Positions 1 through 13,909 of a DNA stretch of 64,000 bases are shown here, piece after piece. A program made the translations under genes and the position numbers. The notes under the pieces are model-generated. The model ran no database searches and was not told the origin of the DNA. It saw nothing but the letters and a program-made list of their open reading frames with translations. The number at the start of each line of letters is the position of its first letter. Within the stretch, counting starts at the first letter, position 1. This DNA is from Tillandsia leiboldiana (lineage: Eukaryota > Streptophyta > Magnoliopsida > Poales > Bromeliaceae). The stretch covers positions 2,363,033 to 2,427,032 of the forward strand of contig CM055081.1 in the NCBI GenBank assembly GCA_029204045.2. Direction: 5' to 3'.

Positions 1-2255
1 TTTTTTTTCATAGTTTTTTGTTTTTACACGGTTTTTCCTATCAATCAGTGTTAGGGATATTTTATCGTGTTTTTACTCTCCGGATGTTCGTTTGTCGCGG
101 TAAAAGATCCGGTGGACAGTTTTTCCACATCCGAACGACGGTGGAGTCGTTCAGGGCATATTTTTGATCGGTAAAGCGATCGGTGCGACGGTTCAAACAT
201 CGGAGGCGGTTCTGGCAACTTGGAACATGAAGAATTTTTGGCACAGTAGTCGGGACCATTGAATTGCCGGTTGAGGAAAAATTATTAATTATTTTATTTT
301 GGACTCTGGATAGGTCCGGATAAGGTTTTGAAGGCTTAGGAGGATCGCGAGTGCGTTTGATTATCTACGATTAAGGTGGGTACACCCTTAGAACCCTTTT
401 ATTGCTTAATCCAATATTTTTGTATGATTTTTGGTAACGGAAATTGTTACGGGTGTTATAACATGTGGTTTGGCCTCCAAATAAATGAATGTCGTGGTTG
501 GAGACTTTATGGGCAGTTTGTCCCTATCCGAACAACGGTATAGTTGTTTGGGGCATATTTACGATCGGTACAGTGATCGGTGTGACTATTTGAAAATCGA
601 AAGGTGGTTCCGATAAATTAGAATAAAGAGAACTTTGGCACAGTGGTTGGGACCACTAAATTGCCGGCTAACGTAAAATTAGAAATGTGCTCTTTGTGGA
701 CCTTGGGTCGGTCCGGGTGATTTACAAGAGTTTGTAGAGGAGTCACGTACTCAGGATGACCTTCTGGTAGAGATGAGTACCTCGATCTGATGTCGGGAAC
801 TCTGGCAAATCGGTAATATCTGACCTTACTCCTTTTTATTATTATTATTTCCTCGTGACTATTGTATGTCAGTAGGATGGATGTCGGTCTCGGTTATTGT
901 GATGACATAATATATTATGATACATCTTTTCACCGAAGGGTGTGCACTGAATACGGACATCGTGTGGTTTAATCCGACCGTTGGGTAGTATAAGCGGGGA
1001 AAAGTGCACTTTTTGGTAATGAGACAATATACGTCATATCATGATAAAGTAAAGGACATTTTGAGTAAGTTAATATGTTATTATTATATTTGACCTTTGG
1101 GTCGGTTCCCCTGCACATCACATGGGCGACTATTCGTCGTAGGACGAGGTTTCAGTTTTGATATACATCACTTGGGCGACTAACTGTCGCAGGAGAGTTT
1201 CATACGTGGATATGTGATCGTTGTGCTCATGGTGCCTTCACGCACACCAGCGGTTTGGCCACCTCATGGGTGTACTTTTTCGAAGAGGTGGTCTGATGGA
1301 CCCGTAATCCCTATGTGACTACATGCGTAGGGGCGCCCTTGCGGTTATTTGCGGTGCTGCAGTTTTGCAGTGGGGGGGTGATTTGCACCGACTTGTTCAG
1401 CGGGATATGACAGTGCCTGAGGTCAATCGACCGACATGGCGGCTATGGTTTGGAGATAGTGACGTTTCTCCTATCGTGGTATGATTGGTAGCGGTCCAGT
1501 GCTCGAGTGTTTCGAGATACGGTTTGGGGTTATGTTGCTACTCCAGTACTGATGTTTGCACTATGATTATAGTTGTTATGTCTTATACTATTATGGTTTT
1601 TGTTACTGACTCCCACTATGTGACAGGTTCGGTCGGGGGTGGGGATCAGGACGGTGGTGAGGACGCTACGTAGTGAGACTTAGTATCCTCAGTCAGGTTT
1701 TTCTCTTTCTTCCTTTTTTTTGGTTATTTTCTTTTATGGTCGGATATTATGCATGTGGACTTTGATATTGTGGGCGTGTGGATGTTGAGACGGTCTTGTG
1801 ATGTTGGATAAATATACTCGTTGAACTGTGCTTTCGGTTTAGGTTTTCATGGATGCGTCGTGTGGACGCGAGGTTTTCAAATATAAAAAGGATTTGCGAA
1901 AACGGCATTAGAAAATTGAGTGTCGTGTGGGCAATATTTTTAAACCTTTTGGATTTATCCTTTCAAACTTATTGATGCGCCGGGTGGTGTGCGACGTCTT
2001 TATGAAAATAAGATAATGGTATCCTCAAAGCTTATACTCTATTATTTGTAAATCAAATGTGAATGTGGTTGATGTATATGTTTGTGGTCGTTTATTATAA
2101 AGGTGACGCCGTGTATATACAGGGGAGACTCTGTCCAGGCGTTGAGAGAGATCTTGTATATGTGGCGGGTCTATGCACGTGCCAGAGCAGGAAATTCTTT
2201 TTTTTTAAAAAAAAAAAATCTAGCTATTTCCGTTTTAAAATTGCTCCCGGGGCGT
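1..2255 (+). mobile_element. Remnant of a long gypsy-type LTR (3' part)
   Basis: No gene is visible in this stretch. The last ~90 bp (about 2165-2255: a T/A homopolymer run, then CCCGGGGCGTTACG) resemble, in reverse complement, the terminus of the better-defined LTR that starts at 17101 (TGTCACGCCCCG followed by a T run). Plant Tekay/Del-type gypsy LTRs often end in such a GGGGCGTNACA motif, so I infer the 3' end of a plus-oriented LTR whose beginning lies outside the window. The final CA is not conserved and no target duplication can be checked. The lineage is an inference from the terminal motif only. Confidence 0.4.
90..775. repeat. Diverged direct duplication, ~400-bp spacing
   Basis: Two copies of a ~260-bp unit lie about 400 bp apart. 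Both contain GGGCATATTT, then GATCGGTA...GATCGGTG, then GGCACAGT.GT.GGGACCA and ATTGCCGG in the same order, followed by GGAC...GGTCCGG. The copies differ at many positions, so the duplication is old. It lies inside the putative gypsy LTR and may be a U3 tandem repeat. Confidence 0.5.
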
Positions 2256-3639
2256 TACGGGGATCTAGAGTGAAATCACAATACCACAATGCCATAAGTG
2301 CAATAATATCCTCCAACTCTATCATGCAAGATAATCTAGAAAGAGTGACAAAAGTAACTGTAGCAGTAGGATATATAAATCACTAAGTGACTAGTAAGTC
2401 ATAGCCAACTCATGAAATAGATATGAGCCAAGATCTATAAAGCTGGAGATTCCCAAACAGGATCATCTATACTCTCAGTGCCAAACAATGCTGTAATGAA
2501 CCATAACCTCCCACTCTATCAAGCATGCTAATCAAGAGCTAATATTGTGTATAATGAATCATCAGTAGGAGCCATGTCAAGTAACAAACTAGAAATGCCA
2601 GTCACCACTGAGATATAATACGACCAATATATATGTGGAGTATAGATAAAGTAGAGTGTCGGAATGCAATAACTGAAGTATCTACTAATACTGAAAATCA
2701 TGGCACATATATGTAAAGCAGAGGTAATCACAGGACGGGAAGTAACAACTGAAAAAGGGCTACCAAAATAACCAAAGGGTCTGATCGACTACAGTACCCA
2801 ATCAGGTTACACTATGCTAATGCCCAGATCGGAGTACCTACCTCAATATAGGTGGTCCTGGAATCCGCTGTTAGGCTCACGTACATGCTCCTAGATGCTC
2901 GGGCCTGAATCACAAACACGAATCAGTGACTGACTCTCTCACTCCCATCCCACTGACTCACAGTGTACAGAAAGACCAAACAGTGGACTTTAATGAAGTC
3001 CCGGGATCCACCAAAATTTCCAGTTATCTGCCAATTGACCACTTATCAAAGTAAACTATTCCAAAAAGTCTACGCGGAGTCCCAGGCCATACCTCTGATT
3101 TCGTGACTTGGAATCAATCCAAAGCTGGCTTCGGACATCACGTGGTATTTCGGACGTCATGTCGCTGTCCGGGGTCCGTTCGGAGTCTGAAAACCTACAT
3201 TCGGGTCAACTGGAGCCGCAAACGGCGAAGATAAGTGATAAACACGCTATTGCTGTGATATAATGCAATTTGGTAAATTAATGAACACAAGAGGGGTTCC
3301 GGAGTTACCGTGTTCAAAATCAAAAAATCGGGGGTCGCCGGGTGTGCCGGGGCGCAAAAATGGTGCACCGCTGTCCAAAATGTGAGAACTGGACAACAAC
3401 AGCATTATTGGAATGATCAACCGTTGAATCGTGGTTCGTGCTGGTTCTAGACGGTAAAAAAGGCGACACCACGCTCAATGGGATGATGGACGGCGATTCT
3501 AACGATTATCGATGCTGCCGCGATGACCGCGTCGAAAACCGGATTGGTTTGGACCCACCGCAACTGCAACTGCAAACGAAGTTAAAAGAAAAAAGTTGTC
3601 TCGATTAGGGCACCGCAAGGGTAGCACAAACAGCACGCA

Positions 3640-3950
3640 GTGCGGGCAAGCGCGACACTGGTTAGGGCTGTCTCGGGCGTGGGTTGCATGTAGGCATTGC
3701 TAGGTGGCGCGGTGCTAGGTAGCGCGTAAGCTGACAGTGCGTGGCGCGCGAGTTGGCGGTGTGTAGTGCACGGTGGCCCGGCGTGGGCTGCGCGTAGGCA
3801 GTGGGGCTCAAGGTGGCGTGTAGGCTGACGGGGTGCAAGCATCACGCAAACGGGGCTGCGCGTAGGCGAGTTGCGCGCAGGCAGCACGCAAGCGTGGGCA
3901 GGACAGGCACACGACCCCATTGTGTGGACCAGGGTAGTGGCGCGGGTGCG
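3640..3950. repeat. GC-rich degenerate repeat (GCGCGTAGGC-like)
   Basis: This GC-rich block is made of imperfect repeats around GGCGCGTAGGC and GGCAGCGCG. The same texture resumes at 5262-5322 and 6224-6420. The solo LTRs at 3954 and 5328 have perfect target duplications on either side, so the three GC-rich pieces were one continuous block before those insertions. Open frames through it are compositional artefacts. Confidence 0.55.
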
Positions 3951-3953
3951 ACA

Positions 3954-5256
3954 TGTTACGGTTATATTGGCGAATTTCGTGAAATTAGTTGGAGTTTTGA
4001 AGATTAAAGATGAAAACTTGAGATTAAAGGCATCAATCTCAAGAAGAATAAATCCAGGATAATCAGGTACGTGTAAATCAATATTTGTGGTTATTCGAAT
4101 TTATTCTATTTGATTAGAAACACTTACAATATTTTCTGTGTTAAAAATAAAAAACTGGACATTTTTAGTGTTCAGGATCCGAACCATTAGGTCACAGTCC
4201 GGACCCCGAACATAGTTAGTTCCATGCGAAATTCCAGTCTGAATCAGCTTGGCTTCAGTCCGGACCCCGAACATTGAAATTCTTATTTCGCATGAAACAG
4301 TTCGGATCAGCTTCATTCTAGTCTGGACCCCGAACCATAGTTTTTGGAATTTTTACGACAGTCCGGACCGTCGTGATTCCAGTCCGGACTGTGATGCGGG
4401 AAAATTCAGTTATAATCAGTTTTTTATTCTTATCTACTTCTAATGGCTTCTAACCTATAAATAAACCCTACAGGTATTATTTTAGGATATCGAAATTTAT
4501 CAAAAAATAAAAAAAATCGAAAAATATATAGAAGAAAAGAAAAACACGATCTAATCTAGATTTCTTCTTTTCGATCTCTTGATCGTTCCTTCGATCAAGA
4601 AAATTTATCGATTTGATTATTGGAATTTTTCAACTCTTTATTCCTTTTCAAGAATAAAATTGATGAATTCTTAGACGGTGTTATCCTTATCTATCTATGA
4701 TTTTTTGAGCATTCAAAATCACCACCAATAAACTTTTCAACGAGTTTCGAAAGAAATATCGATGCATGGATTCGCGTGAAGACCATGGATTCGGTGAAGG
4801 CATTGTGGATTCAAGGTTACGACTTCGTGGATTCGAAGTTAGGCGCGTTTGTGGATTCGACACATGCTATATTGGTGAAGACCGTCGATTCGGTTGAAGA
4901 CTTCGTGGATTCGAAGTTGGACTTCGTGGATTCGAAGCTGGACGCATTCGTGGATTCGAAGAGCGTTGAGGACGAGCGGAGAAAATCTACTTCGAGTGTA
5001 CGGTAAAGGTTGAGTCGTGTGCATTGTGTTATATCACCTTGTACGTGTTTTAATCTTAGTGAATTTTTCTGTGTGATCGGTCCCGTAGTTTTTTTACTCC
5101 GGATGGAGTTTTCCACGAAAAATCTTTCATACTCTTTTTACTTTTCCTCATTGGGTTATTTTTACGCAATTTTTTTTAAGTTTTATCGTTTATACCTATT
5201 CACCCCCCTCTAGGTGTGGTTCACCTATTTAGATCCGTGGGATCCAATAATCCACA
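3954..5256 (+). mobile_element. Copia-type solo LTR, family X copy 1
   Basis: It starts TGTTACGGTTATATTGG and ends ATCCACA, flanked by the perfect 5-bp duplication CGACA (3949-3953 and 5257-5261), which proves a single insertion reduced to a solo LTR. Inside, in order: an AT-rich start, a U3 block of repeated GTCCGGACC-type palindromes (about 4190-4390), a TATA-rich stretch, a GTGGATTCGAAG minisatellite (about 4770-4985), and a conserved tail TATTCACCCCCCTCTAGG seen in all three family members. Relatives are at 10611-11783 and 47536-48793 (minus strand). The Copia assignment rests on LTR size, TG...CA ends, 5-bp duplication and the Sirevirus-like tail motif, so the superfamily is inferred. 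Confidence 0.85.
4770..4985 (+). repeat. ~21-bp minisatellite GTGGATTCGAAG
   Basis: About eight to ten imperfect units around GTGGATTCGAAGTTGGACT lie in the U5 half of the solo LTR. Related arrays, reverse-complemented (GAATCCACGAA), occur at the same place in the other two copies (about 10910-11010 and 47850-48000). Unit number and exact sequence differ between copies. An open frame of 76 codons runs through it, but I take this to be a by-product of a period divisible by three. Confidence 0.7.
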
Positions 5257-5327
5257 CGACAAGGGCTTGACAAGGCGCTGGCGCTGGGTGCGGGCGATGC
5301 CTGACAGGGCGCGGCTGTGGCAGGGCG

Positions 5328-6218
5328 TGTTGGAAAATCTTTTCTTATAAATTCTTTTAGTAAAATAATACTCAATTGATTTAAATCTGAAATATTCAAA
5401 TCTAATTTATCATGAAAATTACTACTATACTATTAATAAAAAAATAGTAGCGATTAGATGAAGTCTGTGAGTCGAGGCGTGCGGATGCACTGTCCTAGAA
5501 GCAAGATTGCCCCTCCATGTGCGAGGCTCCGACAATCACTCCTGGCGATACAACAACCATTGTCTACCACGTCGGCACGAGTTCGGGATGGTGTAGAGCG
5601 AACCCGTCAACTTTCAGAGATACAACTAAAAGATAAAGATCGGTAAAGATAAGTGTAGAGTATAGTATAAAGCTCAGTGTAGTGCAGTACTGTAAATCAG
5701 AATTAGCTCTAGACTTAACCAAGAACCCCCATGTATAAATAGGGCTCAAACCCACCTCGAGGCAGGGTCCAATAGCTAGATCTCGGGTTAGCTGTTGGAC
5801 CTTACCGAGGAGGCCTTTGGGCAGCCCAATAGGCATTTCCCAAGGCAAGCCTCTTGGGTAACCCAATAAGGCCCTTCCTAAGTCAAGGTAAAGCCAAACA
5901 AAAATAAAAGAGAATAGGGTCAAGATCGCGCAGGCCGCCGCCCGCCCGACCCAACCCGACCTGACTCGGCTCGTGCTAGGGTCGTGCGCCCGTGTGTGTT
6001 TAGGAGAAGCCTCTATTCTCACTTTCTGAAGGAGTATACACAAGCAAATGTGAAGGAGTATATAAATAGCTTCCACATGTGATGAGTACCCAATGTGAGA
6101 CCAAACATCATATATGGAGAGCTAAGGCAATGGGCTCTCAGGTAAAGCCCATTCATATTGGGCCACCCAGAAAGCACAAAGGCCAAATACAAGTTTAAAA
6201 TCAAATAAAACTCTAACA
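5328..6218 (+). mobile_element. Solo LTR (891 bp), TSD GGGCG
   Basis: It begins TGTTGGAAAATC and ends CTCTAACA, with perfect flanking duplications GGGCG at 5323-5327 and 6219-6223. A plus-strand TATA box (TGTATAAATAGGG, near 5750) supports the orientation. It has no internal domain and no coding capacity. The superfamily cannot be decided from the LTR alone, though Copia is likely from its size. Confidence 0.85.
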
Positions 6219-6632
6219 GGGCGGCCAGGCAGCGCGCGCGTAGGCAACGCGCGGGCACTGGCGCGTGGGTTGAGCAGTGCGCAACGTTCGGGTGCGGATG
6301 CGTGCGGGTGCTGCGCGCGGCTCAGGCAAGCACGTGGACAGGCAGCGCGTAAGCGGACGGCGCGCGGACAAGCTGCGCACGCGTAGGCGGCTAGGGCAAG
6401 CGTGGCAGGGTAGCGGCAGCCAGGGTTTTGGGCGCCCGTAATCAAAGGGGAAGAGCCCCAAAACCTCAGATGTCTTCTCCGGCGATGACAGCAGCGGCGG
6501 GGAGGTGTACGGACCAAGGGGAAAGGATATGTGTGGAGAATGAGGGAGAAAGGGGGTTAGGGAAAAGTTAGGGTTTTTAATTAGGCTAAGCTAACCCTAA
6601 GCCTCTTTTATAACAATTTGTCAATTTACCTT

Positions 6633-8483
6633 TGTTAGTTGTATGCCCCAAAAGCCTATCAGGCTGACGCATTTTTTTTCTATGGGACATATTTATACTT
6701 GATCTTTATTATTATTTGGGCATTTTATGCCATTCATGTTTAATGTGTCCATGAATCGTCCTTTCAATTAATGAGATGATAATGTATATTCTTAAGAGTT
6801 AAGAATTTGAGATACATATTATTGGTGATTAAATCATAAATGCTCTCAATCGGAGGATCATCATGGGGACGATAATTGATCCGGTAAGATTGATGTATGT
6901 GCCGCTCTCTTTTAGGATGACGAGTCTCAAGTCATCAGTGTGGGGACACTGGAGCGAACGTGTAGGTGGTTGTTAGAGAACAAGGGCACTGAGCGTGACC
7001 AATTACGAATAGTTACATGGATGTCTACTCATTCGTCAGTAACTGATTCGATGTTGCAGTGGTACAACTGATCCTTAGACCTGCGACACCACGGCCATTC
7101 AATATGAGGCTACTGTAGTTTGACTATGCAATAAACTCTGATCCTAGTCACGGGTCTTAGTAGTATATGTTGGCTGCAATCGGTTCATATTAGGAATAGG
7201 TGTTTGTTTACAGGGGATCTATCGCTCTCGGTAGAGAGATAATTAGTCCTATGCTATTTGTAAGGCAGAGCTCAGAAATCCTCGGCCGGGGTAATATGGT
7301 TCATGGAAAGGTGTTTCCAAGAGTAACCATATGAGCTTCTGTCCTATCAAATTTGTCATATAACGGGTGATAGGGTTTGACGAGTATTCCATGACCTCCA
7401 CTCAGTTGGGACTATGCGATAGAAGGATTGTATTGTACGGTAACTGCACCTAGAGGTTCAGTCCAATATTCACTTCTGACTGGATTGCCACTATATGCTG
7501 CTAGGCGTCACTGGTGGATCGTGGGAACCAATAAGAATAATTATAGGCGAATAATTATTATACGATGGAAGAATCAAAAGTGTTTGATCCATCAAAAAGA
7601 GTTTCGATGATGATGCCGATGGGGATCGCATCATATCTCACTACCAGACAGAATTGAACCTATTAGGTCAAACACATAAGTAATCGCGCATGATCGATAT
7701 TATGGAGATGATAAAGAAGTTTATAGAATGGATTAATTATAATCACAATACTAAAGTTTACTAATTTATTAGTAAAAGGACTAATTTGCAATTATTATAA
7801 ATTAGAGGTATTTAAGTGCAAAAGTTGCATGGTGTATTTGCTAATCATTAGTAAATATTTGGAGGACTTATGTGTAAATGTTACACACGAATCAAATTAG
7901 GATTCGGATTCAATTCATATAGAAACTAACTTAAGGATAATGGATAATCCAATCCGATTAGGATTCGATTAGGATTAGAATTAGGATTAGGGTTTTCTCA
8001 TTATAAATATATGTCATATGTGACATATTTTAAAAGAGGGGAAAAAAAGGAATAAGAAAACCCTAGCCACCTATCCTATCCCTCTTCCTCAAGTCATCCA
8101 TAATTAATTCATCGTTCTCGATCTTCGGAAGATTGCTAGCACAATTAGAAGATTGATTCATCCTCCTTACATCGACGCAAGAGTTAATTCGTGATCGGAT
8201 CGCGAATCAAGGCGATCGACTATTTCGATCAAGGGCGTGGTTCCGTGTGGACAGGAGTAGAGGCCGGGCGCGTGCGCGGCTAGCAAGGACGAACAATTTT
8301 TACCAACGATCGTCGGCTTCGCGGTGATCTAGACCCGCGCAAGGTAAAAATTAAATCCTAATTGATAAGATCAATTAGATTATTTTTAACGATCTAAAAC
8401 AAAACATGAGGTGATCTTTGGTTTAAGAAAATTTTTAATTACGTATCTTTCTTCCGCTGCGCATATCCGTTTATTTTCTTACA
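6633..8483 (+). mobile_element. Copia-type solo LTR (1,851 bp), TSD ACCTT
   Basis: It begins TGTTAGTTGTATGCCCC and ends TTTTCTTACA, flanked by ACCTT at 6628-6632 and 8484-8488. The 3' end carries CTTCCGCTGCGCATATCCG, a typical tail of plant Copia LTRs, and a TATA box (CATTATAAATATATG) lies near 8000. The sequence between is non-coding. Rejoining the flanks gives uninterrupted host LTR sequence, which supports the boundaries. Confidence 0.82.
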
Positions 8484-8792
8484 ACCTTTACGTCCCAAAG
8501 TGCCCAAATTGGGATTTTCAACCTCCAAATTTCAAAATTCAAATATCAATTTTTTCTCAAAAAGCATGCCAAAAGCCAAAATAATAAAAAATGACTGGTT
8601 TTCATGAATTTCTGCGTGTATTTGCCGCGACTATTTCGATTTCATCGAAAACTGATTTTTCGATTCGACTATCGTGCAAAAATTGCATGTTTTAGAGATT
8701 CGGTTATCGAGTTAAAGATTCGAAAGCACCACAATCTTTAGCTCGACGACGCCGTCAGAGTGACCATTTTAATATTTCAAAAATCAATATAT

Positions 8793-9133
<341 letters not shown>

Positions 9134-9134
9134 T

Positions 9135-9186
<52 letters not shown>
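9134..9186. repeat. (TA)n then (GA)n compound microsatellite
   Basis: A TA tract passes directly into a GA tract and then into the left arm of the family B palindrome. Confidence 0.9.
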
Positions 9187-9835
<649 letters not shown>

Positions 9836-9904
<69 letters not shown>

Positions 9905-9929
9905 GTATATACATATATATATATATATA
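9836..9929. repeat. (CT)n followed by short (AT)n
   Basis: About 33 CT units (9836-9902), then a TATATAC spacer and a short AT run, closing the microsatellite cluster on the right. Confidence 0.95.
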
Positions 9930-11979
9930 ACTATCAGCTATAATAGAAACATGTTAGGTGAGTTTCAAGGGTTCACAATTAAGAATTTACAAGATCAAAA
10001 AAGATCAAAACCCATAAAGATCCAAAGTTTCCATTCAAAATCGTAAAATCCTATTTAAATTTTAAACCCTAAAAAATCTCAAGATTTCTTGCGAGAATCC
10101 AATTTAGATCTCATGGGGAACTCAAATAACCTGTTTTCAAAGGATTTAACGCAAACTCTAACTTTAAAATTCGTGAAATCCACTTACCTTTTTGAGAAAG
10201 CAAGCTCCAAGGTCCTCCTCCTCCTCCACTTCTTCTTCTCATTCTTTTCCCCAAGCTTTCTCTTCCAAAACCCTAGCTTTAGGGTTGGATTCTATAGAGA
10301 GAGAGGAGAAAACAAGTAAGGAAGAGAGTGGATGAGAGGGAATCTGTGTGAGTGTAAATGTGTTTGGGACGAGAGGGGGTGGCAACGAGGGGTTTAAACC
10401 CTGTTTGGGCCAACCGATTTAATCCCTAAACCGGCCTCAACCCACCTAAACCAAACCGTCGTGGTCCGGACTTTCTTCCAAGGTCCGGACCCCCAATGGG
10501 TCCTGCCTGGGTTCGCGGGGGCCGTCCGAACCTATCCACAAGGTCCGTACCCCGAAGGTTTTCCCCATGCTTCCTCGCAAAGGAGGTTCAGACCTTGCAA
10601 GTAAAGTCAGTGTAGGTTATGGATCCCTAAGGATCTAAATAGGTTCTATCAAATACCTAGAGGGGGGTGAATAGGTATAATATCCAAAAACCAAATCTCA
10701 GTGCAATTTAAAATAAATGCGGAAAATAAAAACAACACACCGAGATATACGTGGAAAAACTCCAACCAGGAGTAAAAAACCCACGGGACCAACACGCAAT
10801 AACAATCCACTAAGAATAGAAAGATAACAAGGTGATTACCGACTCCACGAACTCCAACCCCTCCTTCAACTTCTTTGGATCTTGCGCTCACCGACTACAG
10901 GTCTAATGCACACGTCTGAATCCACGAACGCCACTCGAATCCACGAGCAACACGTTTCGAATCCACGAAACGCCTTCAACACATCGAATCCACGATGCCA
11001 CGTCAAATCCTTGACGCAAACTCAGCCGTAACGAAAGTATAGGCTTCGATGGTGATTCTTTGCTTAGAATAACATTAGAGAACCATAGATGAAATCTCTA
11101 AGCAAAGATTAGATCAATTTTACAAAAAACATATCGTGAAAACCGTCAAATTGACCTAAAAAATGTTAAAAAGAAGAACGATAAAAACCTAGCATCTAGG
11201 GTTGCTCTCAGATGTTTCTGAGTTGGTCGGTACCTCTTGAGAAACCCTAAGTATCTATTTATAACCTTTGGAATACAATCAAAGTCAGTTTAACATACAT
11301 ATCATAACTGAACATTGCGTATCGGTACTAAAAGGCAGGTTCCGGTACTCAATCACGCAACAGACAAAATTTTCTATTGCGTACTGGTACTCAAAGTCAG
11401 GTACCGGTACCCCAGGCAAATTCCAGAAAATCTTGTGACGGGTTTTGAGGAACTTAAAGTGTGGTTCCGGTATTCAATGTAAAATAATGAATTTTTCAAA
11501 GATAAGTTTAACAAAACAAACCATGTACCGAAATCCAAACTTAAAATAAGTTATAAGATAAAAACCAAGTTCCCAAAACCTCTTCTAAACTCGGTTTCGA
11601 TAAATTCATGATTCCAAAGATTGTAAATAAACTTAAATCACCATGAATACTTTAATCATACCTGAGTGTCATCTTGAGCTCCTTGAGGAATCTTCTCTGA
11701 GTCTTCGATTGCTGATTTGACAATTTGATCACTTCAAGACTCCGACTCAAATCACGAAATATGCCAACATAAAATCCGTAACAGTCCGGACCCCGAGAGC
11801 TAAAAACACTAGAAATTTTTTAAAATTTTCCTAACATCACTCTACAGAGTCCAAGTCACTTCCAATCGTTTCGAAACTTTCGAAAAACTTCTCGTACATT
11901 GTCTAGACCACTCCTGACTGTACTTTGCCCAATTTGGTCAAAGTCTAGTATAGCGATCCGAATTTTCTCAAGTGTTACA
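9930..11979 (-). mobile_element. Gypsy-type LTR, minus strand, split by solo LTR
   Basis: On the minus strand it starts TGTAACACTTGAG at 11979, soon followed by GACTTTGACCAAATTGGGCAAAG, which matches the start of the LTR at 16415 (GACTTTGACTAAATGGACAAAG). Both then have an array of self-complementary motifs (here GGTCCGGACC-like, 10450-10600 and 11784-11800), a C/T-rich leader, and a splice-donor-like AAGGTAAG. The insertion 10611-11783 splits it. The 3' end was not fixed and is lost in or beyond the microsatellite cluster. Confidence 0.5.
10611..11783 (-). mobile_element. Copia-type solo LTR, family X copy 2
   Basis: On the minus strand it begins TGTTACGGATTTTATGTTGG and ends AACCTACA, flanked by GTCAG (10606-10610) and GTCCG (11784-11788), a 4/5 match. 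It shares with copies 1 and 3 the 5' ATATTTCGTGA, the GAATCCACGA minisatellite and the tail TATTCACCCCCCTCTAGG followed by CTATTTAGATCC. Its U3 array differs: GGTACCGGTACC-like motifs (11310-11480) instead of GTCCGGACC. Confidence 0.78.
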
Positions 11980-13909
11980 GTGTGTGTGTATTTTACACTT
12001 CGTATGTACGAGATATCCCCATGCATACGACGAGTCTGTTAGTGTGCCAGGGGGCTTCCATTGTAATCTGGGACTTGACAAATCAAGCCTCCACATTGTG
12101 ACCAGCCTTGGCGATCGAGCCTCTTGTTGGTCAAACAAAGCTTGTGTGCGGTTCCATTGCCAAAAATGAAGCTTCGAAACCATTCAGGACTGATTTGGTT
12201 GTGGGAGCATTGTTTTGGGCCAATTCATATCTGAATCACCCTAATTGGCCATATCTTCTAATGTTTAGCATGTTTCCGAGGTACAGGTTGCCCAATTGCG
12301 ACTCTTATGGTCGTGTAGAGGTTAGTTGAGCTTCTAGTACTACCAAAATTGATGTTTTCAAAATCCTTTTTGAATCAATTTTGTGATCGAGGTTCTGATG
12401 GCTGTGCGGTCTTTGTGCTGCTATCTTGACACCCAAACAATGTAATTCGGGATGTTTGAGGCTGAAGCAAAGTCCCATTGTGTTGAATTGGTGTTTGGAG
12501 ATAATTCGGTTACCAATTTTGAAATGTTGCCCCGAATACTCTAGTGTTGTCTTGGAGTGTTGTTGATAGGTTATTATGTATCATAGATGCTTACTGTTCA
12601 GCGTGTGGTGTCATGGCACATAAGTTGGGCCATGCACGGGTAGCATTGTCGGTTTCGGACCAAAATAGTGCACAAAACATCAAAACCGAGCCCTTACATG
12701 GCAAAGTCGAATGGTTGGGATGTTAGGTTGTGGCCATGCTTGCTGCTGGCCAGGGTTTCGTTATGGTCGTGTTTCATGTGGTTGTGACCTTCGGGGTTGA
12801 TAATGATATATTGATGTTATCTCTTGGTTTCATTGATACCTAGAGGTCGCGGGTAGTATTGAGTACTTATATTTGTTGAGAACAGGCGGATGTTTCAATC
12901 TGAAGTAGGTTTAGTAAAACCCTTGTTAGTTCAGTTCTATGTCTTTCACCCCTCTTTGATTATTCGGTTATTAATGAGATTCTAGTAGGGGAGTAGCTCA
13001 CACCATTTTATCCATGGTGACCTATATATCAGATTACTTATTCTCCATAATTAACATGTTTAGTTGTAAGCTATTCATATATACTTCTTGTTGTATTCAC
13101 TTGTCATCTAGAAAACATGTTAGTTGAACTAAAATACATACATGATGATATATAGACTAGGAGTAGCAATAGTACTTGTTTTTGGCCAGAATGGCTTTTG
13201 TTGTTATTGGTAATAGTTGAGACATGTTGGACATACTCTTCACCTTAATACAACCGACATTGAACAAACAATATAATGACTTGCCTTATGATGCTACCTT
13301 CTCCTCACTTCTATCTAACTTATTAACTATCTATAAGATCTTGTGATAAATTGGCATGGAAACTATGTTATGTGCATGCAAATCCACTGAGTATATGCCC
13401 ATGATAGATATGATAATAGCATGTGTAGTTGGTCCGTGTTACATAACTGTTATTGCTTTCCAATATTGTCATGTAGTAAGCATGCTAGTTAAGATTGAAC
13501 CTTGGCCTATTGACATATGGACTAGTAGTAGTAGTGGATGCTTATGGTACATTGTAGATACGATGTCTGGTTTCTACTACTATCGTCTTTGACCATTGTG
13601 CATGATAACTTGCCACTTGACGCTCGCTCCCCAATCACCACCATAGTGACCTAATCGATCCCATGGTCGGGTGAGCTCTTTCGAAAGAGTGGTTGCGATT
13701 CGACCTAGTTTGGCTACGATTTGACAAATTTTCATGATTCAGTATTGAGCAGTAGTAATCGATCCAGCTTTTGGCACGGCTCCGTGGTTGCCACGTCACT
13801 TTCTTTATACATCTCCATGCATGCTTGTTGTACTTTCCAGCTATTTTATTATCATTATTATCCTATTAATCCTACTTTTTGGTTCGAACCGAAGGCGGAC
13901 CGTTGACCG
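11980..13909. other. No gene recognised; repeat-like sequence
   Basis: A GTGTGTGT run at 11980 is followed by sequence of mixed composition with no open frame above 80 codons, no conserved protein motif and no clear element ends. Short GACGAG...GTC segments and plant-LTR-like composition suggest further decayed retrotransposon sequence, but I cannot delimit it. Confidence 0.3.

Noticed and set aside
2240..2290. Junction of two inverted LTR ends (head-to-head)
   Set aside because: The right-hand side does not show a clear TGTNACG start; the terminal bases are mutated and no duplication can be found, so I left the junction unresolved.
5564..6076. 170-codon minus-strand frame with hydrophobic segments
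   Set aside because: It lies wholly inside the solo LTR 5328-6218 and opposite its TATA box; no domain and no codon bias that I can see.
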